DNA from: Amycolatopsis anabasis
GTDB taxonomy: Bacteria > Actinomycetota > Actinomycetes > Mycobacteriales > Pseudonocardiaceae
Assembly (NCBI RefSeq): GCF_009765355.1
Contig: NZ_VTHK01000006.1
Span: forward strand, 1-64,000
DNA length: 64,000 nucleotides
Direction of reading: 5' to 3'
Both the position numbers and the translations under genes were made by a program. Positions 34,099 to 42,559 of the stretch are shown here, in pieces. Below the pieces are notes generated by a model that ran no database searches, was not told the origin of the DNA, and saw only the letters and a program-made list of their open reading frames with translations. Numbering within the stretch: the stretch's first letter is position 1; every line of letters begins with the position of its first letter.

Positions 34099-35286
34099 AT
34101 GAGCAAGGAGCAGTACGCGCGGACCAAGCCGCATCTGAACATCGGCACCATGGGCCACGTCGACCACGGCAAGACCACGCTGACCGCGGCGATCACCAAG
34201 GTGCTCGCCGAGAGCGACCCGTCGACCACGAACTTCACCGCCTTCGAGCGCATCGACCGCGCCCCGGAGGAGCTCGCGCGCGGCATCACGATCAACATCG
34301 CGCACGTGGAGTACGAGACGCCGACGCGGCACTACGCGCACGTCGACATGCCCGGCCACGCCGACTACGTGAAAAACATGATCACCGGGGCGGCGCAGCT
34401 GGACGGGGTGATCCTGGTGGTGTCCGCCGAGGACGGCGCGATGCCGCAGACCCGGGAGCACATCGTGCTCGCGCGGCGGATCGGCGTGCCGCACCTGGTG
34501 GTCGCGCTGAACAAGGCGGACGCGGTGGCCGACCCCGAGCTGCTGGACCTGGTCGAGCTGGAGATCCGGGACCTGGTGTCGCGCTACGGCTTCGACGGCG
34601 AGCGGGTGCCGGTGGTCCGGGTTTCCGGGCTGAAGGCGCTGCGGGGCGACCCGGTGTGGACCAAGTCCGTCGTCGACCTGCTCACCGCCGTGGACGAGCA
34701 CGTGCCGGTGCCGCAACGGGCGCTGGACCTGCCGTTCCTGATGCCGATCGAGAACGTCCTGACGATCACCGGCCGCGGCACGGTGGTGACCGGCGCGGTC
34801 GAGCAGGGCGTGATCCGGGTGGGCGACACCGTGGAAGCGGTGGGCCTCGGGCCGACCGTGTCCAGCGTGTGCACCGGACTGGAGACGTTCGGCAAATCGC
34901 TGGAGCGCGCGGAGGCCGGGGACAACGCGGCGGTGCTGCTGCGGGGCGTGAAGCGCGACGAGGTGCGGCGCGGCCAGGTGCTGTGCCTGCCGGGCAGCGT
35001 GCGGCCGCACACCCGGTTCGCCGCGGCGGTGTACCTGCTCTCCGCCGAGGAGGGCGGGCGGCGGAAGGGGTTCGCCACGCACTACCGGCCGCAGTTCTAC
35101 TTCCGGACCTGCGACGTGGTGGGCGTGGTGCACCTCGACCAGGCCCCGATCGCGCTGCCGGGTGACACGGTCGAGATGACCGTCGAACTCGGCAAGCCGA
35201 TCGCGATGGACCCCGGCCTCGGCTTCGCGATCCGCGAGGGCGGCCGGACCGTCGGCGCGGGCACGGTCGGCGCGGTGCTGGACTAG
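34099..35286 (+). CDS. tuf3: Divergent elongation factor Tu (EF-Tu3 type)
   Basis: The 395-aa EF-Tu has all GTPase motifs: GHVDHGKT (19-26), DMPGH (83-87), NKAD (138-141), and full domains 2 and 3. It delivers aminoacyl-tRNA to the ribosome. It is not the housekeeping copy: there is no rpsL-rpsG-fusA context, and many usually fixed residues differ. By hand alignment with E. coli EF-Tu, Gln124 is Arg (R127 here) and Gly275 is Ala (A278 here). Changes at 124 and 275 are known from kirromycin- and GE2270-resistant mutants, respectively, and a streptomycete EF-Tu3 is resistant to EF-Tu inhibitors. It is likely a stress- or resistance-type EF-Tu. Residues 316 (Gly) and 375 (Ala) are wild type. Confidence 0.9.
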   Translation: MSKEQYARTKPHLNIGTMGHVDHGKTTLTAAITKVLAESDPSTTNFTAFERIDRAPEELARGITINIAHVEYETPTRHYAHVDMPGHADYVKNMITGAAQLDGVILVVSAEDGAMPQTREHIVLARRIGVPHLVVALNKADAVADPELLDLVELEIRDLVSRYGFDGERVPVVRVSGLKALRGDPVWTKSVVDLLTAVDEHVPVPQRALDLPFLMPIENVLTITGRGTVVTGAVEQGVIRVGDTVEAVGLGPTVSSVCTGLETFGKSLERAEAGDNAAVLLRGVKRDEVRRGQVLCLPGSVRPHTRFAAAVYLLSAEEGGRRKGFATHYRPQFYFRTCDVVGVVHLDQAPIALPGDTVEMTVELGKPIAMDPGLGFAIREGGRTVGAGTVGAVLD

Positions 35287-35332
35287 TGAACGGGTCGCGT
35301 CGGTCCTTTGTGGACCGGCGCGGCCCGCTCAC
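35286..35332 (+). terminator. Hairpin terminator after tuf3
   Basis: An imperfect long hairpin with a perfect GGTCC/GGACC core around TTTGT and outer GTGA/TCAC pairing starts at the last base of the tuf stop codon. Confidence 0.65.
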
Positions 35333-35472
35333 CGCTTTCCGGTGATCTCGGCGTGGTGTCGTAACCGCAAGTATCCGATACCCGAAGTCCGAGATAAATC
35401 GACATATGGGAGTCCCGCCGCGCCAAGTCAAGGCGACCGGGACGCCGGACGGGCCCGGGTAAAGTCCGGCGG

Positions 35473-36135
35473 GTGACCGAGAACGCGGAGAACCACACCG
35501 TGCCCGACGGGCGCAGCGAGCGGTGGCGGGAGCGTCGCGCGGCCCGGCGGGAGAAGTTCGTCGACGCCACGTTCCGGGCCATCCTCGAGCACGGCCCGGA
35601 CGTCTCCATGGACGAGATCGCCCGCGAGGCCGGGGTGGCCAAGGCCCGCTTCTACCGGTACTTCACCGACAAGCGGGACCTGTTCGACGCGGTAGCCGAG
35701 CGGACGATGACGGGCCTGTGGGACCGCCTCGCCCCCGCCCTCGACTTCGCGAACCCGAGCCGGGCCGGGGTCCGCAAGGCGATCAAGAGCTATGTCGACA
35801 TGATCGACAAGGTGCCCAACGTGGCGCGGTTCCTGGCCGGGAGCCAGTTCGTCGACCGGTCCTACGAGACGGATCCGGTGCTCGAGGGCGGCCGGAAGCT
35901 CGCGACCCTGATGGCGCAAGCGTTCGCCGCCGGACTGGACGCCTACGACGTCTCGTCCGGCGGCGTGGAGCCGTGGGCGCACGCGACGGTCGGCGCGGTC
36001 GCGGCGGCCTCGGGGCACTGGCTGGAAACCCTCTCGATGAGCAAGCGGCGCCTCACCGAATACCTGACGACCTACGTGTGGGGCGCCCTCCAGGCCGCCC
36101 TGGCCTCGGAAGGAATCCTCGTCGACGCGGACTGA
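35473..36135 (+). CDS. TetR-family regulator
   Basis: The 220-aa TetR protein has an N-terminal helix-turn-helix (about 25-70, VSMDEIAREAGVAKARFYRYFTDKRDLFDAVA) and a helical ligand domain. The GTG start at 35473 has a weak ribosome site. It converges on an SDR gene 4 bp away, and its target is uncertain; candidates are that SDR, itself, or the TATGAC dyads at 33769. Confidence 0.87.
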   Translation: MTENAENHTVPDGRSERWRERRAARREKFVDATFRAILEHGPDVSMDEIAREAGVAKARFYRYFTDKRDLFDAVAERTMTGLWDRLAPALDFANPSRAGVRKAIKSYVDMIDKVPNVARFLAGSQFVDRSYETDPVLEGGRKLATLMAQAFAAGLDAYDVSSGGVEPWAHATVGAVAAASGHWLETLSMSKRRLTEYLTTYVWGALQAALASEGILVDAD

Positions 36136-36139
36136 TTCC

Positions 36140-36880
36140 TCACCAGGCGACGGGGCCTTCGTCGTTGAAGAAACCGCCGGTGGGTCCGTCCGGGCCGAGG
36201 GTGGCCAGCCGCACGGCGACCCGGGCGCCCTGCGCCGCGGTGCACGGGGCGCCGGGGTTGAAATCGGTGTCGCAGGGGCCGGGATCGGCGGCGTTGACCA
36301 GGAAACCGGCTTCCCGGAGTTCCTTGGCGTATTGCACGGTCAGCGAATTGAGCGCGGTCTTCGCGGGAATGTAGGCGCCCGACGGCGGCAGGGTCGCGAA
36401 GAGTTCCGCGAGCGGGCTGGCCGGATCGGTCATATCGGTGAGCGAGCCGAGCCCGCTGGAGACGTTGACGATGCGCGGCGCGGCGGAGCGCCGCAGCAGG
36501 GGCAGCACCGCGTTGGTCACGGTCTGCACGCCGAAGTAGTTGGTGTCGAACAGTTCCCGCGCGGCCTCGAGATCGATGGCGCTGGGCGCGGCCTGGGCGC
36601 CGGGGATCCCGGCGTTGTTGACCAGGACGTCGAGCCGCCCGAACCGTTCGCGGATCTCGGTGGCGGCGGCCCGGACGGTCGCGGGGTCGGTGACGTCCAG
36701 GGTGACCGGATGCACGTCCCCGCCGGCGGCCCGCAGGGTGTCCGCGGCCGCGGCGCCGCGGCGGGGGTCCCGCGCAGCCAGCAGGACCGTCGTGCCGAGT
36801 TCGGCGAGCTGGGCCGCGATCTCGTAGCCGATGCCCTTGTTCGCGCCGGTGACCAGGGCAATGGTGTTCTCGGAAGGCAT
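36140..36880 (-). CDS. Short-chain dehydrogenase/reductase
   Basis: The 246-aa SDR has TGANKGIG (11-18), NNAGIPGAQ, the catalytic serine in VNVSSGLGS and Y-x3-K in AYIPAKTALN. The closing LATLGPDGPTGGFFNDEGPVAW is close to the tail of the SDR remnant at 53349-53650, so both come from one subfamily (often carbonyl reductases of unknown substrate). It lies 4 bp from the convergent TetR gene, a frequent repressor/reductase pairing. Confidence 0.88.
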   Translation of the reverse strand: MPSENTIALVTGANKGIGYEIAAQLAELGTTVLLAARDPRRGAAAADTLRAAGGDVHPVTLDVTDPATVRAAATEIRERFGRLDVLVNNAGIPGAQAAPSAIDLEAARELFDTNYFGVQTVTNAVLPLLRRSAAPRIVNVSSGLGSLTDMTDPASPLAELFATLPPSGAYIPAKTALNSLTVQYAKELREAGFLVNAADPGPCDTDFNPGAPCTAAQGARVAVRLATLGPDGPTGGFFNDEGPVAW

Positions 36881-36949
36881 CGCCCGATGCTGTCAGCTCA
36901 AGTGGACTTGAGATCAACCGCCCGTGCCGTGGCGAGCAACCGAGTGTCG

Positions 36950-37001
36950 GGGGTCGTGAGTGCTCCGGCCGGCGCTAACCGGCCTGTCCACTCACGACCC
37001 C
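36950..37001. terminator. GTGAGTG-family hairpin terminator
   Basis: GGGGTCGTGAGTG (36950-36962) pairs with CACTCACGACCCC (36989-37001); an inner GCCGG/CCGGC stem is also present. It starts 4 nt past the stop of the AfsR-like gene on the minus strand. Confidence 0.85.
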
Positions 37002-37005
37002 AGTG

Positions 37006-39990
37006 TCAGTTCCGGGTGTGCTGGGTTTCGAGCAGGCCGAGGTCGGCGTGGAGGGCGCGAGCGATCTGCTGGTGGTGGTGGGCGCGGTCGGGGCGGCCGA
37101 GGTCGGCGTAGCTGTTCCCGAGGTGGTGGTGTGCGGTGGCCTGCTCGAGGGGTTCGCCGGTCGCCCGGGTGATGGCGAGGGCTTGCTGGTGGTGTTCCAG
37201 CGCGGCGGCCGGGTCGCCCGTGTGCCGGGCGAGTTCGCCAAGGTTGTTGAGGATTTCGGCTTCGTGGCTGCGGTTGCCGGTTTCGCGGGCGACTTCGAGA
37301 GCGTGCTGGATGTGCGCCCGCGCCCGCTGGTCGTCGCCCAGTTCGCGGTAGACGAAGCCGAGACCGTTGAGGGCATTGCTTTCCACATAACGGTTGCCGC
37401 TGCCGCGCGCGAGCGCCAACGCCTGTTCGAACCGGTTGCGGGCGTGGTCCTGGTTGCCGGTGCGGTGGTGGATGAGGCCGAGGTTGTTCAGCGCGTGGGC
37501 TTCGACGTACACGTTGCCCGTGCGCTGGGCCAGCGCGAGGCCCTGCAGGGTGTGGTCGAGGGCCCGCTCGTAGTCGCCGAGGTACCAGTACACGATGCCG
37601 AGGGCGTCGAGGTTGCAGCCTTCGATGTCGTGGTCGCCGATGGTGCGGCCGAGCGCCAGGCTCTGCCGGTGGTAGCCGAGGGCCATTTCGTAACGTCCGA
37701 GGCGCGCGGCGGTGGAGCCCAGGTAGTGCAGTGCGTAGCCCTCGATGTCCAGGTGGCCGTGCTGGTGCGCGACGGTGACCGCCCCGCGGAACTGGGTGGC
37801 GGCCCGGGTGTACCGGCCCCACCGCCACTGGACGAGGCCGAGGGCGACCAGCGCGTGGGCCTCCAGGCCGCGGTCGCCGGTCGTGCGGGCGGCGGCGAGG
37901 GCGGCCGTGTGCAAGGTGCGCGCGTCCTCGTGGAAGCCGCGGAGGTCGAGGTAGTGCCGCAACGCGCGGGACAGCTCACCGAGGACCGCCGGCTGGTCGC
38001 GGCGGGCGGCGTCGTGGGCGAGGGCGAGCAGGTTGGGACGTTCGGTTTCCAGCCAGGTCATCGCCTCGTCGTAGCTGCCGATGGCCGGTGCGGGTGCGGG
38101 CGAAGGCCGGGGATGGCGCTCCCGGGCGATGATGACGTCCGTGGCCGCCGAGGCGGTGCGCAGGTAGTAGTCGGTCAGGCGCAGCAGGGCCGCGGCGCGG
38201 AAGTCCGCGGGATGGTCGGCGGCGGCGCGTTCGGCGGCGTACAGGCGGACGAGGTCGTGCATGCGGTAACGGTTCGAGTGGTGCTCGTGCACCAGGTGCA
38301 CGGCGAGCAGTTCCTGCAACAGCGCGCGGGTGCGGCTCGCCGGCAGGCCGAGGAGGCTCGCGGCGGCGGGCACGCCGATGTCCGGGCCGGGCACCAGGCC
38401 GAGCAGCCCGAGCAGCGTCGCGGCCTGGGCATCCAGCGCGTGCTGGGAACTGGACAGCACGGTCCGCACGTTGGCGGTCAGCTCGCCGGTGGCCAGGGCG
38501 TCGAGCCGGTCGGACTCGCCGAGTTCGGCCGCCAGGGTCGCCAGCGGGAAACCGGGGTGGGTGGCGGCCCGGGCGGCGACGATGCCCAGTGCCAGCGGCA
38601 GCCGTCCGCACCGGTCGACCAGCGCGGCGGTGGCGTCCGGTTCGGCCGCCACCCGGCCGGGCCCGGCGCAGCGCGCGAGCAACGTGGTCGCGTCGGCGGC
38701 GTCGAACACGTCCAGGGACAGGGTGCCCGCGCCGTGCCCGACCGCCAGGCCGGTGAGCCGGTGGCGGCTGGTGATCATGACCACGCAGGTCGGGCTGCCC
38801 GGCAGCAGCGGCACGACCTGGGTGGTGTCGCGGGCGTTGTCCAGGACGACCAGGATCCGCTTGCCGGTGACGAGGCTGCGGTACAGCCCGGTCTGGGCGT
38901 GCGGTTCGGCGGGGATCGCCCCGGGCGCCACCCCGAGGGCCTGGAGGAGGCCCCGCATCGCCACGGTCACCGGCAGGGGAACGCCGGCGGGAGCGAAACC
39001 GTGCAGGTCCACGAACAGCTGCCCGTCCGGGAACTCGTCGACGTGGTCATGCGCCCACCGCAACGCCAGCCACGTCTTGCCGACCCCGCCACCACCGATC
39101 ACCCCGAGCACCACCGGACCGCTCGCCTCGGTTCCGTGGCGCCGCAACTCGGTGAGCCGCGCCAGCTCGGCGGCGCGCCCGGTGAACAGGCGCGGGGGCG
39201 CCGGCAACTGTCGCGGTGTCGGCGGCGCCGGACCCCCGTTCGCCGCTCCGGTGAGCGCGGGATCGGCGGCCAGGATCCGCTGGTGCAACTCCTGGAGGGC
39301 GGTGCCGGGGTCCGTGCCGAGTTCGTCGGCCAGCAGGCCGCGGGTCTTCTGGTAGTGGCCCAGCGCGTCCGCGGGCCGGCCGCACCGGGTCAGGGCGAGC
39401 ATGAACTGCCCGGCCAGCCGTTCGTCCAGTGGTCGTTGCGCGGTGCGGGCGGCCAGTTCGGCCACCAGTTCGGTGTGCCGGCCACGGCGCAGTTTGAGAT
39501 CGGTGAGCTCGAGATCGGCCGCGGTGCGTTCTTGGTCGAGGCTTTCGCGCACGGCGGCCAGCCAGGGCGTGTCCATCCCGGCGCAGAAGTCGCCGCGCCC
39601 CAGGGCGAGCGCCGCTTCCAGCAGTCGCACCGCGTCGTCCGGGTCGTCGGACTCGCGCGCCCGGGTGATCAGGTGGCGAAGGCGGTGGACGTCCACGGCC
39701 AGCGGATCGACGGTGAGCGTGTAGCCGCCCGCCTGCCGGAGGATCCGGACCTCCGGTGCGCCGGCCAAGGACTTTCGCAGGCGGGACAGGTAGGTGTGCA
39801 ACGTTCCCCGAGCATGCGGCAGCGGTTCGTCTCCCCATACCCGGCCGATCAATTGATCCGCCGAAACCGGGCGGTTGGCGTCGAACAGGAGGGCAGCCAG
39901 AACGCACCGCTGCCGCGGATGGCCGACGTCGACCATTCGGCCACCGACCCGCGCTTCGACATTCCCCAGCGTCGCGAAACTTGCGGTCAC
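37006..39990 (-). CDS. AfsR-type SARP with NB-ARC and TPR domains
   Basis: The 994-aa regulator has an OmpR-type winged helix (about 1-90), BTAD domain (about 95-245), an NB-ARC ATPase (Walker A GGGGVGKTWLALRWA, then LVVLDNARDTTQVVPLLPG), a winged-helix segment, and about ten C-terminal tetratricopeptide repeats with the G-x2-Y/H-x4-D-P pattern. AfsR-like proteins integrate phosphorylation or ligand signals to turn on secondary metabolism. I chose GTG 39990 (GGGGGAG upstream); TTG 40002 is possible. It is far from the diazo locus and its target is unknown. Confidence 0.92.
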   Translation of the reverse strand: MTASFATLGNVEARVGGRMVDVGHPRQRCVLAALLFDANRPVSADQLIGRVWGDEPLPHARGTLHTYLSRLRKSLAGAPEVRILRQAGGYTLTVDPLAVDVHRLRHLITRARESDDPDDAVRLLEAALALGRGDFCAGMDTPWLAAVRESLDQERTAADLELTDLKLRRGRHTELVAELAARTAQRPLDERLAGQFMLALTRCGRPADALGHYQKTRGLLADELGTDPGTALQELHQRILAADPALTGAANGGPAPPTPRQLPAPPRLFTGRAAELARLTELRRHGTEASGPVVLGVIGGGGVGKTWLALRWAHDHVDEFPDGQLFVDLHGFAPAGVPLPVTVAMRGLLQALGVAPGAIPAEPHAQTGLYRSLVTGKRILVVLDNARDTTQVVPLLPGSPTCVVMITSRHRLTGLAVGHGAGTLSLDVFDAADATTLLARCAGPGRVAAEPDATAALVDRCGRLPLALGIVAARAATHPGFPLATLAAELGESDRLDALATGELTANVRTVLSSSQHALDAQAATLLGLLGLVPGPDIGVPAAASLLGLPASRTRALLQELLAVHLVHEHHSNRYRMHDLVRLYAAERAAADHPADFRAAALLRLTDYYLRTASAATDVIIARERHPRPSPAPAPAIGSYDEAMTWLETERPNLLALAHDAARRDQPAVLGELSRALRHYLDLRGFHEDARTLHTAALAAARTTGDRGLEAHALVALGLVQWRWGRYTRAATQFRGAVTVAHQHGHLDIEGYALHYLGSTAARLGRYEMALGYHRQSLALGRTIGDHDIEGCNLDALGIVYWYLGDYERALDHTLQGLALAQRTGNVYVEAHALNNLGLIHHRTGNQDHARNRFEQALALARGSGNRYVESNALNGLGFVYRELGDDQRARAHIQHALEVARETGNRSHEAEILNNLGELARHTGDPAAALEHHQQALAITRATGEPLEQATAHHHLGNSYADLGRPDRAHHHQQIARALHADLGLLETQHTRN

Positions 39991-40221
39991 CAGCTCCCCC
40001 AAAAGTAGCGACTCCTCGCATTTCTAGCCGGTTTCATGAACAACTTCAAGCGCGTTGCCCAAGACGTGAAGAAACGGAATTCGGAAGAAGTTCGAACGGC
40101 AATCGGGAACCCCAATTCTGGTTCCATCCCCAAGTTCGCGCGCTTTCCCGCGGACCGGCAGGCCCAATTGGACAAGGGGACTTGTCTTGACAATTCAAGT
40201 TGTCGGTGGGAGTGTTGCCGC

Positions 40222-40815
40222 ATGCACGAAGTGGCGGTGATCGACGATCCGGCGGCGGCCGAGGTTTCCCTGGATCCCATCCGAACCCGGCTGCTCGCCG
40301 AACTGGCCGAACCCGGCTCGGCCACCACCCTGGCCAAGAGCGTGGGCCTCCCCCGGCAGAAGGTGAACTACCACCTCAGGACCCTCGAGCGCCACGGCCT
40401 GATCGAACTGGTCGAGGAGCGCCGCAAGGGCAATATGACCGAGCGGGTGCTGCGCGCCACCGCGGCGTCGTACGTGATCTCCCCGGTCGCCCTCGCCGGT
40501 GTGCAGCCCGATCCGGACCGCGCGCCCGACCGGCTGTCCGCGCGCTGGCTGCTCGCGCTCGCCGCCCGCATGGTCCGCGAGGTCGGTGACCTGATCGCCG
40601 GCGCCACCAAGGCGCGCAAACGGGTCGCCACCTTCGCGATGGACGGTGAGGTGCGCTTCGCGTCGGCCGCCGATCGGGCCGCCTTCGCCGAGGAACTGAC
40701 CGGCGCGGTCACCGCCCTGGTGAGCAGGTACCACGACGAGCAGGCCGAAGGCGGGCGCGCCCACCGCGTGATCATCGCGGTCCATCCCAGCGTCAAGACC
40801 GGGAAGGAGCACTGA
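40222..40815 (+). CDS. ArsR-like winged-helix regulator
   Basis: The 197-aa protein has a helix-turn-helix (about 20-75, SATTLAKSVGLPRQKVNYHLRTLERHGLIELVEERRKGNMTER) in the ArsR/HTH_20 style and a helical C-terminal part. This type usually controls a directly downstream SRPBCC (AHSA1) gene; here that gene is a wreck (40817-41143). ATG 40222 was chosen over an upstream frame with no ribosome site. The regulator itself looks intact. Confidence 0.85.
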   Translation: MHEVAVIDDPAAAEVSLDPIRTRLLAELAEPGSATTLAKSVGLPRQKVNYHLRTLERHGLIELVEERRKGNMTERVLRATAASYVISPVALAGVQPDPDRAPDRLSARWLLALAARMVREVGDLIAGATKARKRVATFAMDGEVRFASAADRAAFAEELTGAVTALVSRYHDEQAEGGRAHRVIIAVHPSVKTGKEH

Positions 40816-40816
40816 G

Positions 40817-41143
40817 ATGGGCCACGAGTTCTCGTCGCACCGGGAGGCCGAACTCGGCGCGACGCCGGAACAGGGTGTGGGACGCGATCGCGTACTTCAT
40901 GAAGACCGGGGTGGGCATGCCGGGCGTCTTCGTGTTCCTGATGCGCTTCCTGCCCGCGTGGCCGAAGCTCAACGACGCGGCCGTGCTCGGCGACGCCGGC
41001 ACGGGCAAACCGCTGAGCGCGCAGCGGTGGGCCGGAGCGCGGGCGTCCTGCCCGGCGCCCGGCACCACACGCTCGACGGCCAGACCCACATCGTCGAACC
41101 CGCCGCCCTCGCGCCGGTGCTGGTGGACTTCTTCGCGCACTGA
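40817..41143 (+). pseudogene. Degraded SRPBCC / alpha-beta hydrolase remnant
   Basis: The first 19 codons (MGHEFSSHREAELGATPEQ) are a typical SRPBCC/AHSA1 start, and the WDAIA continuation is in another frame (from about 40877). It then runs into an alpha/beta-hydrolase-like segment (YFMKTGVGMPGVFVFLMRFLPAWP). The reading returns to the first frame for a hydrolase C-terminus (LPGARHHTLDGQTHIVEPAALAPVLVDFF). So two genes have lost their middles and been joined, with at least two frame changes. It is probably not functional. Confidence 0.75.
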
Positions 41144-41148
41144 GGTGG

Positions 41149-41568
41149 TCAGGCCAGATACCGGGCGAGTTCGCCGTGGTTCCCGGACCGGCGCAGATTC
41201 GGCGGATCCGGTTGGCCGAAGCTGTGGTCCCCGGTGCGCAACGCGGTGAGGAAGCGCACCACCCGCCCCGGATCCGGCAGGACATCCGGCCCGCCGAGGT
41301 AAGCGAGCACGATCAGGTCCTCGCCGGAATGCGTTTCGATCGCCGCCGACCAGCCGTGCTGTTCGTCCCACAGCAGCGCGAGATCGCGTTCGGGAAACCG
41401 ATCGACGCGCCAATCCAGTGCCAGGTAAGCGGAAACGGGTATGTCGAGGTCGATGGTGCAGGACTCCAGGCCGATGCCGAGCGCGGCGGCGACGTGGCCG
41501 AGGTAAGCGCGAAACCCTCGGTCGAACCGGAACTCGGCGTCGGCGCTCGGATCGGTCGTGCTGGTCAC
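41149..41568 (-). CDS. DUF6292 family protein
   Basis: The 139-aa protein contains the DUF6292 pattern (FRFDRGFRAYLGHVAAALG, then YLALDWRVDRFPERDLALLWDEQHGWSAAIE). The family is common in Amycolatopsis-like genomes and has no known function. The start is GTG 41568 behind GGGAGAGGCAGG. It stands alone. Confidence 0.75.
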   Translation of the reverse strand: MTSTTDPSADAEFRFDRGFRAYLGHVAAALGIGLESCTIDLDIPVSAYLALDWRVDRFPERDLALLWDEQHGWSAAIETHSGEDLIVLAYLGGPDVLPDPGRVVRFLTALRTGDHSFGQPDPPNLRRSGNHGELARYLA

Positions 41569-41763
41569 GGGTCCTGCCTCTCCCTGGAGTCGCTCCGTCC
41601 GCGGGATAGCTACCCTCGCGGGGCAATCGGCAAACGGGGATCCGGCGCGTTCCGGCGGTGAATGACAAACACCTGTCCGGTCTGGGGCGTAACACGTCCG
41701 CATCCCCCGGCGACTCCCGGACGTCCGGCACCGCCGACACCGGCGGGCCAGGAAGGAAGTCCG

Positions 41764-42057
41764 GTGATCATCGTCCTGCTGATGTGCGCGCTCGCCGCGG
41801 GCCTGGTCGGGTGCCTGCTCTGGCTGGCGCGGGCGATGGTGCTCGAAATGGTCCAGGCGCTCCGGCACGCCACCCAGATGGAACGCCTGCTCGCCCAGCG
41901 CAGTTCCGAGGTCGCCCAGTCCCTGTTCGTCCGCGGTCACGTCGCCGAAGCCGCCCGGTTCGCCGATCTCGCCAGCGCTTTCGAGGACGGGGTCGAAGAC
42001 GGCATCGCCCACGCCCGGCGCTGGGAGCGGCGCGCGAACCCCTGGCGGCGGCGCTGA
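41764..42057 (+). CDS. Small single-pass membrane protein
   Basis: The 97-aa protein has one N-terminal membrane helix (about 2-24), then a charged helical tail with HATQMERLLAQRSSEVAQSLFVRGHVAEAARFADL. GTG 41764 follows GGAAGGAAG by 5 nt. I do not recognise a family. The 190-base gap to the DUF6292 gene holds its promoter. Confidence 0.5.
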   Translation: MIIVLLMCALAAGLVGCLLWLARAMVLEMVQALRHATQMERLLAQRSSEVAQSLFVRGHVAEAARFADLASAFEDGVEDGIAHARRWERRANPWRRR

Positions 42058-42120
42058 CGGGAATGTCCGAAATTGGGCTAGGGTTCCCGCCAGACACCGC
42101 GAACCGGAGGAGAAGCGGCC

Positions 42121-42555
42121 ATGCGATTCATGGTGATGGTCAAAGCCAGCGAGGAAACCGAGGGCGGCGTCATGCCCACCGAGGCGGAACTCGCCGCGAT
42201 GGGCGCGTTCAACGAGGAACTGGTCAAGGCCGGGGTGATGCTCGCGGGTGACGGCCTGCACCCGAGTTCGAAGGGGGCGCGGGTGAAGTTCTCCGGCGGG
42301 AAACCGAGCGTGACCGACGGCCCGTTCGCCGAGGCCAAGGAGCTGATCGCCGGGTACTGGATCTGGCAGGTCGCTTCCCTGGCCGACGCCCTCGAATGGG
42401 CCAAGCGCATCCCGTTCGCGCCCGATGGGGGCGGCGAGGTCGAGATCCGCCAGGTGTTCGAGGCCGACGACTTCGGCGCGGAGTTCACCCCCGAACTCCG
42501 CGCGGCCGAGGAACGCCAGCGCGAGCAGGCCGCCAGGAACGCCGCGGGCGCCTGA
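42121..42555 (+). CDS. YCII-related (DGPF) domain protein
   Basis: The 144-aa protein has the DGPF family start MRFMVMVKASEETEGGVMPT, the SVTDGPFAEAKELIAGYWIWQV centre and a charged tail. The fold is a small ferredoxin-like dimer often encoded with ECF sigma factors or isomerases. No sigma gene is next to it here. The function is unknown. Confidence 0.85.
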   Translation: MRFMVMVKASEETEGGVMPTEAELAAMGAFNEELVKAGVMLAGDGLHPSSKGARVKFSGGKPSVTDGPFAEAKELIAGYWIWQVASLADALEWAKRIPFAPDGGGEVEIRQVFEADDFGAEFTPELRAAEERQREQAARNAAGA

Positions 42556-42559
42556 TCCC

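Noticed and set aside
37003..40008. Long plus-strand open frame of about 1000 codons
   Set aside because: It is the antisense of the AfsR-type gene, whose domains (winged helix, BTAD, NB-ARC, TPR) are unmistakable. High GC keeps the antisense frame open.
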